DNA of 64,000 bases from Actinernus sp. WN-2022 (Eukaryota; Cnidaria; Anthozoa; Actiniaria; Actinernidae). The notes beneath the pieces were generated by a model, which had not been told where the DNA came from, did no database searches, and saw nothing but the letters and a program-made list of their open reading frames with translations. The stretch is taken from assembly GCA_030867875.1 (NCBI GenBank), contig JAOWCC010001589.1, forward strand, positions 145,673,745-145,737,744, read 5' to 3'. Below are positions 23,986-35,382 of the stretch, one piece after another. Within the stretch, counting starts at the first letter, position 1, and the number at the start of each line of letters is the position of its first letter. Made by a program: the position numbers and the translations under genes.

Positions 23986-24604
23986 GTGGTACAAAGTGGT
24001 ACAAGTGGTCCTTGGGTCCTCCCCAACGTATAACAATTCAACAAACGTCTACAGAACATCAAGTCCCTCCAAGTCCCTCCAAGTCCCGAAGTTGTGTAAG
24101 GTCAGCCGGTTGCAAGAGAGTTGTTTCACGAGTTCTCTTCTCCTGTTTTACTTTCTTTCCTTGTGCTACATGGTTGTTGTGTGTAGTTTTTACCCCGTTT
24201 TTACATTAGGTAAAACGCGTCGTGCAATGAAATAAGAAAACCCACAAATGGGTTTGAATTTATTATAGAAATATCCTAAGATCTAAGAATGATTATATTT
24301 TTCTTTTTCTTTGAGCTGATATTATGAAAATAGCTGAACTGGTAAATACAGTTGTATTTCTGAAAGATGTTAATATAGCATAATGATCAAGTCTATAAAA
24401 ATGATTGTATGGCAAGATACTGTCAACATCATTTATAGACATGTTCTCTTAGACATTTCAGTTTCAGTAGATTTTTCGTACAAATCTTGTTCCGCCTGGT
24501 TTCAGAGAGAGAAAGTTGGATATTTGATTGAATAAATAGTAAACATAAACTTTTCGAGAGAAAAACGTGCATTAAAATCTGTTCGCTATTATAATAATCG
24601 TCGA
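23986..24604. other. No supported gene
   Basis: A GGTACAA run at the start, then AT-rich DNA. Short open frames here lack ATG starts or domains. Confidence 0.4.
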
Positions 24605-25085
24605 AGGACCATAGGTGTTATTAGGTCTCTTCTGTGGAGAAAGAATCGTTGTTGGAGATTCTTTCAATCGAAGGGCCATAGGTGTAATTAGGCCTCTTCT
24701 GTGTATAAATAATCGTTGTTGGAGATTCTTTCAATCGAAGGGCCATAGGTGTAATTAGGCCTCTTCTGTGGCATGGAGAAAGAATTGTTGTTGGAGATTC
24801 TTTCAATCGAAGGGCCATAGGTGTAATTATGCCTCTTCTGTGTATAAATAATCGTTGTTGGAGATTCTTTCAATCGAAGGGCCATAGGTGTAATTAGGCC
24901 TCTTCTGTGGCATGGAGAAAGAATTGTTGTTGGAGATTCTTTCAATCGAAGGGCCATAGGTGTTATTAGGCCTCTTCTGTGTATAAATAATCGTTGTTGG
25001 AGATTCTTTCAATCGAAGGGCCATAGGTGTAATTAGGCCTCTTCTGCGGAGAAAGAAACGTTGTTGTTGTAGTTTCTTTCAAGAT
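24605..25085. repeat. 67/72-bp minisatellite, seven copies
   Basis: The phrase CCATAGG recurs at 24609, 24676, 24743, 24815, 24882, 24954 and 25021. Spacings are 67, 67, 72, 67, 72 and 67 bp; the longer type carries an extra GGCAT before GGAGAAAGAATTG. Alternation of the two types gives a 139-bp higher-order repeat in the middle. Minus-strand frames stay open across it and read repeated ERISNN peptides, but coding is not supported. Confidence 0.95.
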
Positions 25086-25664
25086 GTGACTCACTATTGG
25101 CCGCGGCGGAGTCTGCGCACTCCGGCACAAACTCTACGCCACAGGCGAACCAAAACGTTTGGCCGCCTCTGTTCCGTTTGGATGGCAATGGATACCTGAA
25201 TGGAAAGGAAAAAAAACCCAAATCATTGAGATACCATGTACACATAGTCAATCTAGTGATGAACAATCTAGTGTGGAACAAACTGGTTACCGAGATACTG
25301 TTATGCATATCGAGTGATGTAGCTTACTAACTTTCTCAACATTTAGAACTTGAAGTTCTTCTTGTAACCTCTCGATGATCCTATGACGGAAAGACAGTAC
25401 TTAGTTTTAGTTGTGCACTAGCCTGCTAGCAGGTTCTGGTTGATTTTGAGCTATGGTTGATTTGGGATTCCTGTGGTGGGAGAGAGGAGGGGGAAGGGGG
25501 AGAAAGAGAAAGGAGAGCCTGCGACTACACCGCGGCAAAACGGTATGCTCCGCTGGCCAAAATAACGAAGGCTCTGCTATCAAATACAAATTACCGAGGG
25601 TTTCAACTTTTTTAGAAAATAATTTTATAACTTAGTAAACTCACAGTGAATGACAAATTAAGAA
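25086..25664. other. No supported gene
   Basis: An open plus-strand frame (25097-25330) starts at TTG and a second (25453-25635, ATG-started, Arg/Gly-rich near its middle) shows no domain or splice support. I would not call either. Confidence 0.35.
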
Positions 25665-26448
25665 AACTTCAAGTTCAAGTTCATTTTATTTGTACACTGA
25701 TTATTAGTTGTAACAATAAATAATGTTTATGTATAAAAAGGATAAATAAATACGGAAAGCGGCTTAAGTGTTCTATAGAGTATGGTGTCTAGTGGTCAAA
25801 GTAGCAAAGCTTTCGTGTTGACCACTACCTTTGAGAAGAATAAAAATGCGGTGACAGCCTAAGTTTAGTAAATACAAACATCAGCAAGGTAGGTTTAAGT
25901 AAATACTAGACAGTAAAAGAGAAATTAATAGACAGAACGAGAATGACAATTACTGTTGATTATTTAATAAATATTGTTTGTAACACATTTTGAAACTATT
26001 AAAATTTAAACTTTTGATCGTAATTGGTATGTTCTCCCATATTTTAGAAGTCATAAACTTAAAAGTGTGTTGGCCAGAATTCGTTCGTAAAAATGGTCTG
26101 TAAAGATTTTGATTTGCAGAATACCTGGTATTATACGAATGGACATCAGAAACTGGTTTGATAATATCATGAAAAACAGCAGGCATTTTGGCTTTGTTGT
26201 TAATTATTTGAAAAGCAAAGCTGGCCATTTTAAACTTAAAGATATTGTCCAATTTTAGAATTCCGAGTATTAGATAAAATGGAATAGCACTTTCTCTTTG
26301 GTTAGCGAAGAAGATACTACGTATACATTTGTTTTGTTTAGTGGATGTTTTAGACAGTTTAGTCTTATAAGTATTGCCCCAACTCATTAATCCATAGTTT
26401 AGATAGGGATAAATCATAGTGTAGTAAATTTGTTTAATTGCTTTTAGG

Positions 26449-27318
26449 TACTGTTTAAAACACGAACGGCAGTGTTTTATCAAGTTTAAAAATTCGAGGG
26501 CGAAGCACGAGAATTTTTAGACTTGATAAAACACGTGCTGTGAGTGTTTTAAACGGCTTCAAAAACGCTTTAAGAATGCAATGAAAGAAAGACGCACATC
26601 TCAAGGGAATGGTTACTTAATGAACCATTGAACCTTTGTATTCACAACGCCATGCAAAATATTCGAGGTTATCACCGCCTGCAATTACGAAAATCTCAAG
26701 GGAATGACATGAAGAAATTACCATACTATGTTGTTTGAAGCGGCGTTTCGCAATGCAAGAACTGAACCTGCACTTGAAGGATTTGGTGTCGTGGTTTACC
26801 TCGATAAAGTTCAAGACTTGGAAAGCGATGTGACTGACATGACGGCAGACTCTAAATTTGTTGACTTCGGCACAAAATATGTAAGTTTAATGCACGTTTT
26901 TATTATTTGGCAGCTTTGAGTTTGGTTTAATAATTGGATCTGTGTATCTCGGTAGTCTGCTGATATTAGTAAATTTAGTGCAAAATTTATTATCTAGGTA
27001 CCTTATGTTCCGTGTACTTTTTGCTTTCTTTGGGTCTTTATCAGTGAATTCTTAATTAGGATGAAACTTTATATAAAATTTCATGTTCATTAGTATTCTT
27101 TATATAAAAGGTTCATCCTAATTAGCAATTCAATGAGAAAGCTGCAACATCAATAGAAATGCCATTGTCTCAATCATTAACCCCGTTCCCTCTGGGACAG
27201 AATTCAAATCCCTCCGCGGGCCTTTCAGAATGATGAAATTTTATCAGGTATAAAGGAGCATGCACGTGACTGATTTGCTTCATCTGATTGGACAAAATGC
27301 TCATTAATTATTCATGAG
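26449..27318. mobile_element. Insertion splitting the LINE between RT and C-terminal region
   Basis: LINE frame LRHYVDFK (ending at about 27320) should run straight into LKAIKQIYYTM (starting at about 26447), but about 870 bp lie between. The insert opens with a 102-bp foldback (26453-26554; GTTTAAAACAC arms around CGAGGGCGAAGCACGAG) and holds a second inverted repeat (27046-27132; TTAATTAGGATGAA arms). I could not find a clear target duplication, so the element class is open. Confidence 0.7.
26728..26880 (+). CDS. Candidate first exon inside the insertion
   Basis: ATG at 26728 opens 51 codons ending in phase 0 at TAT|GTAAGT. It starts MLFEAAFRNARTEPALEGFG and continues VVVYLDKVQDLES. Codons are open and the donor is canonical, but no continuation exon lies in the remaining insert. 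It may be a captured or transposon-borne exon. Function unknown. Confidence 0.35.
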
Positions 27319-29480
27319 TTTTTGAAGTCTACGTAATGTCGTAGTTTGTTTATAATTCCAATTATTCCAATAATTCCAATTTTAGAAATTTTATTATTAA
27401 TATGTTTAATTTGAGTATTCCAATTTAAATGGTCATCAATGTATACACCAAGGTACTTAATGTAGCTTTTCTGTTCCATTTTATGTGTGGTCATGCTAAT
27501 TTTTGCAGTAGTCCTAGGTGAGGTAATGAGCATATAGTTAGTCTTTTTAAGATTAAGTGATAATTTATTAATAACACAATAATTAAGTACACATTTCAAT
27601 TCACTATTTATGACAGATTCCAGTTCCTTTTGGTTATTGCAAGTATAGAATATGTTGGTGTCATCAGCAAATATTCGAAATGAGAGTTTCTTTGCAGAAT
27701 TCGGCATATCATTTATATAAAGTAGGAATAGTAGAGGTCCTAAAGTAGAGCCTGTGGTACACCACAGATAATATCTAACATGGAAGAATGTGAATTACCA
27801 ATTTTAACAAATTGTTTCCGATTCTGAAGATAGTTAGAAAACCAGTCATGAGCAATGCCTCTTATTCCATATTTGTAAAGTTTAGCTAGCAGAATTTCAT
27901 GATTCACAGTATCGAAAGCTTTGGAGAAGTCAAGAAAAATGCCACACGTAATACGTTTATTGTCAATCCCAAGTTTTAGACCATCAGTGATTTCCAAAAG
28001 TGCTTGTTCAGTAGAAAAACATTTTCTAAAGCCAAATTGATATTGGAATAAAACATTATGTTTGTTTAAGAAAGATATAAGTTGATTGTAAATAATTCTT
28101 TCTAAAGTTTTACAAAAGGGGGATAGCAAGGCTATAGGCCTATAGATACCTGGGTCTGTTGAAATACCACTTTTGTAAATTGGTGTTATTCTTGCAATTT
28201 TAAAGATATTAGGCACAGTACCTGTTATAATTGATTCATTATAAATTAGTGTAAATGGTATTGAAAGAGGTTTACTTGCAATTTTTATCAGTTTATTGGG
28301 TATGTCAATTGAGGCTTTGTTTTCATTTAGTAAAGAGAACATCAAATACACTTCAGATTCGGTAACTGGAGACATAAAAAGACGAGATGATGGAGACTGA
28401 TCAATAAATTGAGTTGGGTTATTGTTCGGAACATTAGGAATATGACTAGCTAGAGATGGGCCAACATTTACAAAAAAATCATTAAATTGATTAGCTACAT
28501 CTAGCTGATTATTGTAAGGTTTATTGTTTCGAATAAGCCTTGTTGGAAATACTTGTCCCTTGGCTTTACGGTTTATTAAGTTGACTTAAGGTTGTTTTTG
28601 TAGGATGCAAATGTTTTAGTATAATAATTATTTTTGCTTATTTTCTTTATATAATTGAGTCGATTGGCATATAGTTTATATTCTTCAACTTTTAGTGGAT
28701 TGTTACTGAGAAAGTGTGCACGATACATTTTTGTTTGCTTTTAATTGATTTTAAAATTCCATTTGTTATCCAAGGTTTAGTAAATTGTTTCATTTTACTC
28801 CGAGGAAGTAGCTTTATAGGTGCATGCTTATTTACTACAAGATTAACAGCATTAATTGCTTCACTTGTTTTATCATGTAGGCTCTTATTTTGACTAAGTA
28901 TTTCATTCCAGTTTATAGAATTTATGTCCTGAAGAAAAAGGTCAGTGTCTATAATTAGCATAGTCTCTGAAATATTTCTTTTCATTTTTTCTTTTAATAT
29001 TGATATCAACAATGCAAAATATTGGCAAATGGTCAGATATGTCCACAGTCGCTATACCAGGAATAATCTGCTCAGTTGGAGTATTAGTGTAGATATGATC
29101 AATGAGTGTAGAAGTGTGGTTAGTTACTCTAGTTGGTTTGGTAATGATTGGAAGGAAATTATTAGAATATAACATATCTAAATATTCCTCAGTAGGGATA
29201 TGGCTGGTAAATTTCAAAAAATTAATGTTCATATCCCCAAGAATGTAGGCTTGATATTTGTTTAGGTTAAGCATTTTAAGTATATCTTCCAATTGTGAGG
29301 CAAATTGCAATAAATCAGCAGTGGGGTGTCTATAGACACATCCAACAATAATATGAGCCTTATTATGACCTGAATCAATTTCTACCCAGCAGGATTCAAC
29401 CAGAGACATATTAAAACAAATATCTGGCCTACTAGTCCAAAGGTCCAAAGGACTTTGTATGTACACCATGTAATGCATGT

Positions 29481-29867
29481 GTTTCGTACTAGCACATCAA
29501 CTACGTGGTGTCGAAAGTACTTGTCCTAAATGCGAACCATAGGGGATTAAAAAAGGTTCGCGTGTATGCATGTGGGGTTGTATTAATAGGTGATGTATTG
29601 TTGGATAGGAAACCCTCCATTCCTATGTCCTAGATGTAATGCACATGTGGTTTATATACTAAGTTAGTTATATATGTGTACCGATGTATTTCTTTTTTGA
29701 TACATAAGTACTATATATGTAGTAATATGTTTATTTTGACATATTTAATCTTCATATATACTAAGTTATTTATACTTTAAAAAAATTATATATATAATAA
29801 TTAGGTTTATGTATTCAGGCAATCGCCACATTGAGGTTGTAGCACTGGCAAGGACATCAGTACCGCA
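29481..29867. other. AT-rich spacer with TATATA runs
   Basis: Contains runs such as TATATATGTAGTAATATG and ATTATATATATAAT between 29650 and 29810. No gene. Confidence 0.6.
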
Positions 29868-30235
29868 GCCTCTGCCCCCTATCAGAGTCTGCCACTGTGT
29901 ACGATGTAATTTCCTTTGGCTCTGCTCCCACTGCAGACTGGCACTGGAAATTCAAATTTAGGCCAGGCCCGACCACCATAGAGTCTGGCTCTGGGAATAG
30001 TTACCAAAGGATGCCAGTTTAACTCTGGCTGAAAAAAAGTAAGTTGACCAGGCTCTTAACCAAGTTGGTTTTGGCACTGGGAATTGAATGAAAGGCCAGG
30101 CCCATACCCTCATAAGGACTGGCACTGGGAATAGTTACCAAAGGATGCCAGAGTCACTCTGACTGAAAACCTAAGTTGACCAGGCTCATAACCAAGGTGG
30201 TTTAGGCACTGGGAAAGTGAAGAACCTTGCCCTGT
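29868..30235. repeat. 134-bp tandem repeat, about 2.5 copies
   Basis: CTGGGAATAGTTACCAAAGG occurs at 29991 and 30125, and the GGCACTGG...GGCCAGGCCC block recurs at about 29940 and 30074, both 134 bp apart. A third, degenerate partial copy precedes them. Confidence 0.85.
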
Positions 30236-30394
30236 AGCGCAGAGATCGAAGTAGCTCATGGCAATGCCAATTTCGGTGCTTGCATTGGAAAGGTTTATTT
30301 TTGTCAAGCATTTACTAGGATGTGTGAATTGTAGCCCCTGTGTTTACCTCTACTAGGAACGAGAACCCCTTGAAAACAGACCAATCATTAGCCC

Positions 30395-31030
30395 ATTGGG
30401 GGGCCCCAACACCGCGTGTTTGCGAATAAGACGGATGTCTTAACACCTGCCACAGATTCCAAAAAGGAAACTGTGGCCTCAGGGATAAACCCTGAACAAC
30501 ACACGGAGGGGTGCCCCTCTTAGTCCTCGAGGAAATGATGATTGATTGTATGTTATGTGGGTTATAAAGAAATTGTAAGAAAAATTGAAAAAAAGTATCA
30601 AGAAAAGTTGAGAAAAAGGAATGAAAACCAGAAACCTAATGAGTACCCCAATGCCGCACCAGAGACAACGTCAGTAACGTTGGTCACAGTGATTGTGACT
30701 CTGGTAAAACCATGAAACTGGTCGACACATATGAAGCAACTCATAAGCCACTCTAAACGATAATTAAGTTAAGTGAATAGAAATAACAGGTTAGATCAAT
30801 CAAGCATTAAACGAAGACCATTCGGGGGGCCCCAACACCGTGTGTTTGCTGTTAAGACGGATCTTAACACCTGCCATAGATTCCAAAAAGGAAACTGTGG
30901 CCCACAACACACGGAGGGTAGCCCCTCTTAGTCGATTGTATGTGCTATTGTACATTAAGAAATTGTAAGAAAAATTGAAAAAAAAATTACAAGAAAAGTT
31001 GAGAAAAAGGAATGAAAACCAGAAACCTAA
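30395..31030. repeat. Direct repeat pair around GGGGGCCCCAACACCG
   Basis: Copy 1 runs from about 30397 to 30640 and copy 2 from about 30824 to 31030. Shared order: GGGGGGCCCCAACACCG, AAGACGGAT, TTAACACCTGCCA, AACACACGGAGGG, GCCCCTCTTAGTC, and a long A-rich GAAAAATTGAAAAAA tail. Copy 2 has small deletions. They lie just downstream of the recombinase-like gene on the minus strand and may be its 3' flank, duplicated. Confidence 0.85.
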
Positions 31031-31060
31031 CACAGATGAAGCAACTAATAACCCACATAA

Positions 31061-33693
31061 CTAGAAAAGCCAAGCCAAAAAATAAAATCGCGCCTTTCTG
31101 TCAGCGGCCTTCCGCAGCGATTTCACCTTCTGGAATACGCGTTCCGTGCCCTCCCGGTCAATGATGGCGTTGGCTGCTGGGTTGAGGCAGAGTCGGCCAA
31201 TAACGCTAGCTTTCCCAATTTTCCATTGCCCGCTGATGAATTTGGCTGCGGCTGATTTGATTACAGCCTCATCAGCTGAAGACCACACCTTCCTCAATGG
31301 ACCTGACGAATCCAGCACAGACCTCTGTTCTGCGTCATCTGTGGTGGCGCAGAACAGGATGTTGGAAGAGGCAACGGTGGAGGACCAAGGGGATGCAGGT
31401 GGAGATTTGTATGGAGACATGGGCAACGTTGGTGTCTTCCCTTCCGGCTCCTTATCGCCGAACGTCGAAGGAAGGTCGAAGAGCGCCTGGATAGCGTCAT
31501 GTCCCTCGCGTGACTTAGCCATCTTGTTTTCCAGGTTGTAAGAGGCATCAGTGGAATGCTTGTGACCCATGACCCATTCTTTGTGGGAGAATCCTGGTCC
31601 CTGGTGTTGGAGACGACAACCTTCCTGAAACTTGTGGAAGAGAAATTGACCAGGGATTCTTCCCGAAAAGCGCCCGACTTCCTGGCGAACGACTTGAGGC
31701 ACTTGTGGACGTCGTTGTTTTTGACGTTCATGCCATTCAAACTGATAAACACGGTGTCTTCATTGTCGGTGTCTTCCCTGACGAGAGATTGGCGCACCTT
31801 GGCGATGTAGAGGCGAATCAAGGTGTACAAGCGAGCCGGGAAGTGCATCATGAAGCCGCCATAGCTGGTGACAGTCTTGTTGTGGACTATCTGAAGGCTG
31901 TACACTCCCGATTGGTCCTGCTTCAGCCGTTTAAAAAGCTCCACGGTCGCTCGGACACTGTCCCAGCACGATTTGCGTTGACCATGGTGATGATATACAT
32001 CAGCCAGTTCCTGATGTTCACAGACATCTCACTAGTGAAATTCCCCCTGGTGGTGTTCAACAGGGCCAGCTCCAAATTCTGTGCGAGTTCGCTGTTTCGC
32101 GCCGCCACCAACTCTTCCAAGGTGGGCTTCTTCAGCCACTCGTCGTATTCCCTTTTCGACTTCTGTTCAGCCTTGATTTTTCTCCAGGAAGTCCTCCAGA
32201 TCTCCTGGCGGTCCCTGAGGAGGCGCATTCTATCTCTTTGGTCTTTGGACATGTCCACCATCTTTACGGAGAGCACGAAGATCACAAAGGCTTCTAATGT
32301 CTGTGAATATACCTGGAGGGTAGCAATTGTACGTCCCTGTCTGCCATCTTTGGAATGGAGGTCAATATTGCGTTTAAAGAATGAGTTGTACACAGTGTTT
32401 ACCTCGTAAAACACGGCAACGGTCTTGGCCGACTTGTCGATGCTTCTGGCAATGGTCAACACCTGCTGACACATCTGCGAGATCCTCTTGCTGTCTTTGT
32501 TCCCACCATGAGGAGTTTTGAGAGAATCGGCCCACTTTCCTACCAGGTGTTCGAGGCTTGTAGGGGGCTTAATCACGGCACTGCCTTGGCTGTTGGACGA
32601 ACTATTGTCGGATGGTGTCTCCGCCTCCATAGTGTTTCTGTAGTCTAGTCACTAGAGTTAGATTCAGAATCAGTATCTGAGCCTGCTTTTTCCACCCGCC
32701 GCCCTTCCTAACCAACCCCCGTTTTACGTTAAGACGAGTTGAAGCGACCACGTCCTCGTCTTCGCTAGATGTATCCAGCGACCTTTTTTTCTTTGGTGGT
32801 GTGGGCGTCTTGGGGCGACGTGTTGTGATGTCGTCCTCGCCTTCGTCTGACTTTTACCTTGATCGTTTGGTGGGTTGCGATTGGTTAACCTCCTTCCACG
32901 CACCGCCCTTGACCAAGTCTGGGTGCTTGCGTTTGATGTGGGTGTCAAGGCGGCGCCCTTTCCACTCCCATTTGGGGCAGGAACGAATAATTCGCTTTAT
33001 GATGAGCCCCCCCCTTCTTACTTGAGAGCCAGGTCTTGTACTCCTTCACGGTCCAACCATGGCGTCTCCCTACCATGTGCTCTCTCATGTGCCTTTTCTC
33101 CTCATTGCACACAGGAGAACGACCCCTGCTATTGGCAGGCTTAGAATTTCTCTTCTTAGCTGTAACTGCCTCTACATGAGGCGCTGCTTGTAAGGCAGGC
33201 TCACTGTGCTTCTTGGTAGCAGTTACACACTCCTTCATCTTCTCTGTGTGTACCATCACCTTGTGTACTATGGGTGGGTTAATGGGTTCTACCTCCGTTT
33301 GCATTTCTTCTTGAGAACTGCTGGAATTCTCCTCCTCACTCTCTGGAAAATGTTCCAGGATGTATTTCGCATTCTCGCGGAGGCGGGACCTTACGCTTCC
33401 CATCACCTCAAGGTACTTGGTAGTGGCATTTAGAGGCGGCTTGGTTGGGTTGGAAGCGGCATAATCACTACAATATTTAAATTACCTAATTAAAATAAAT
33501 ATACGGATAGCAGTTTCTTATAATAAAATGGGAACTTACGCTGCCAGAAGTTTCTGTGTGACCCTTGAAGCGGTTGCCAGAGACTTTAACTTCCATTGTT
33601 TGGCCACGTATTGTTCGGCCGTGAGCCACACATACAAGTCTTCCTTGTCCAATTCATGGGAACGTTTCGGGAAGTTGTACGTGGTCATGATTC
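31061..33693 (-). pseudogene. Spliced tyrosine-recombinase-like gene (Crypton-type?), frameshifted
   Basis: Exon 1 has ATG at 33688 (an acceptor TTTAG lies five bases upstream), starts MTTYNFPKRSHELDKEDLYV and ends in phase 2 at 33540|GTAAGT. Exon 2 starts at 33467 and continues in frame (DYAASNPTKPPLNATTKYLE). Further on: a CNEEKRHMREHM zinc-ligand region, then CPKWEWKGRRLDTHIKRKHP after a frameshift in a run of eight G; an in-frame TAA; then the catalytic half (32630-31061) with NRAGTVSE, SFRKVVVSNTR and MGHKHSTDASYNL, which fit Arg, Arg, Gly-His and Tyr of tyrosine recombinases. At least four shifts break it. No reverse transcriptase is nearby, which favours a Crypton over a DIRS/Ngaro element. 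Confidence 0.65.
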
Positions 33694-33764
33694 CTAAATT
33701 ATGCATGAATAGGATTGTTCAATTAGTTTTGAAATTGGTTGAACATTGATGGAGTTATGTTTTT

Positions 33765-33976
33765 TAAATGTGTGTAGACAGTACCCAGACAGGGACCAAA
33801 ACCTTGGTTGGAAGAAATCACATTATGGTAAAAAAACTATGGGTATTTTTTAATTGCGTAGGGTTCCACCGTTAACTATCGATAAGGCAATCAAGTACAC
33901 GCAATCCGAATGAAAATTCAACCAAAACTTAAGTTTTTACATCATGTTTAGTGTTGTAGCAAAAACCACACAGTCT
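33765..33976. repeat. Direct repeat, left copy
   Basis: TAAATGTGTGTAGACAGTA opens this copy; TTAACTATCGATAAGGCAAT and CAAGTACACGCAATCCG lie inside. The partner is at 35383-35602. Together they bracket the mini-exon gene. Confidence 0.9.
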
Positions 33977-34039
33977 TTCAATAAGAACTACAAAATGAAA
34001 GCAGAACATAACTTAACATATCTAACAATTTTACATTAT

Positions 34040-34750
34040 TTATGGAGCACGTTTGACGGAAAGGGGTCTTACGTTTGAGGTATTGTAAACTGGTACTGTC
34101 AAGAAGAGCACGTCTTTCAATCGAAATCTCTCGTTCACCCTACAAAAAAAAGGGTATGGTTAAAATGTGAAATGATGTTAATTTAACAGACATTATTTAC
34201 CACGTCCGACGAAAAACTATAAGTGCATTACCTTGCAATTATTCCCTTGCAATTATTCCCTAAGAAAAATGACAAGTTACTGCTCCAATATCTCTCGTTC
34301 ACCCTACAGAAAAAAGAACATAGTTAAAATGTGAAATGATGTCCATTTTACAGACATTATGGACCAGGTCAGACGCAAAACTATAAGTGCCTTACCTTGC
34401 AGTTATACTAGAAGATAACGGCAAGTTACTTCCAAATCTCTCGTTCACCCTACAGAAAAAAGAGTATGGTTAAAATCTGAAATGATGTCCATTTTACAGA
34501 CATTATGGACCAGGTCAGACGCAAAACTATAAGTGCCTTACCTTGCAGTTATACTAGAAGATAACGGCAAGTCACTCCCAAATCTCTCGTTCACCCTACA
34601 GAAAAAAGAGTATGGTTAAAATCTGAAATGATGTCCATTTTACAGACATTATGGACCATGTTCGACGCAAATCTTGAAGTGTCTTACCTTGTAAGTATAC
34701 CAAATATCACTGGAAATATCGCTATGAAGAACACTGTAGACATACAAAAG
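34040..34750 (-). CDS. Five-exon gene with tandemly duplicated phase-2 mini-exons, putative secreted protein
   Basis: Minus-strand exons: 34750-34688 (ATG at 34743), 34595-34542, 34449-34396, 34303-34232 and 34139-34040 (stop). Coding lengths 56, 54, 54, 72 and 100 nt sum to 336 nt, 111 residues. Every internal exon starts after CTGTAG or a close variant, ends at GCAAG|GTAA, and is phase 2 on both sides. Exon 1 encodes MSTVFFIAIFPVIFGILT, a signal-peptide-like hydrophobic leader. Exons 2 and 3 encode VNERFGSDLPLSSSITA and its D-to-N variant; exon 4 starts VNERYWSS and is extended by a duplicated GGGAATAATTGCAA; exon 5 starts VNERFRLKDV and ends SVKRAP. The repeat unit is about 146 bp (164 for the extended copy). 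No homologue recognised. Alternatively these are 5' leader exons of the downstream recombinase gene. Confidence 0.55.
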
Positions 34751-34861
34751 CTGAAACGAAATACAAACATTGGTAAACTAACAGTAAGTTCGTAACAAAA
34801 TTGAGCAGGGCTTCCCAGTATCTATGGGTTGTACAAGAACATGTCTACAGAAAAATGATCA

Positions 34862-35215
34862 TTTTGGCACTTTTTGGGGTAAAATGGGGTCCACGCCCAT
34901 TTTTGTAACTCCCTTAATAATGAACCAAAACCAATGAACGTGATATCATATGAAAGCTGGATAGACAGGCTACCTTCACTAAGAAACAGATCGACCAACC
35001 TATGCAACATCACGGAGATATTTGCTTTTGAACAAATGGACGACGACCATAAAAAAAAACGTAAAAAGGGGTCCAGGACAACTGTCACAGCCCCCTTAAT
35101 TTATGCGCAAATCCCATCAAAGTGATATCATCGTAAAGCTGGATAGCCAGGCTATCTTGACTCACAAACAGATCGACCAACCGATGTAAACTCACCGAGA
35201 TATTAACGGTTCCAA
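34862..35215. repeat. Dispersed repeat, copy of the 23-kb family
   Basis: Same order of phrases as at 23640-23985 (AAAATGGGGTCCACGCC, AAAGCTGGATAGACAGGC, AAACAGATCGACCAACC), in two internal subunits. The copy lies just upstream of the mini-exon gene. Confidence 0.85.
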
Positions 35216-35382
35216 AAAAAAAGGGTTCCCCGTTAGATATCCATTTAGCAATAAAATACACGAACTTCTCGATTAAATATATCTCATTAAATATTCATGT
35301 GATGCAAAAATGGATTGCATATTCTTAAATCCCCGACTCTCCTCAACAAGACTGTGTAAAAAGATTTTCCGTAGCGGTATAT

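Larger units (their letters stand above)
25665..29480 (-). mobile_element. Dead non-LTR retrotransposon (CR1/L2/Jockey-like), 5'-truncated
   Basis: Minus-strand order: APE-type endonuclease C-terminal part (29478-28942; GCVYRHP, ILGDMNIN, LIDHIYTN, SDHLPIF), linker (29012-28692), reverse transcriptase (28375-27740; GIYRPIALLS, FLDFSKAFDTVNHEIL, ICGVPQ), then LLFLLYINDMP and FADDTN with KLSLNLKKTNYM (27707-27312), then after an insertion the C-terminal region (26483-25950; IYYTMIYPYLNYGLMSWGN). The 3' tail runs to about 25665. Single-base frameshifts lie after the endonuclease, in an A run near 28730, near 28580 and immediately after CGVPQ, so it cannot encode a full ORF2. The 5' part of the endonuclease and any ORF1 are missing. 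Confidence 0.9.

Noticed and set aside
24621..25024. Overlapping ERISNN repeat ORFs
   Set aside because: By-product of the 67/72-bp minisatellite; frames change between units.
31294..31541. Plus-strand open frames opposite the recombinase gene
   Set aside because: Shadows of the minus-strand coding sequence; the recombinase motifs are on the minus strand only.
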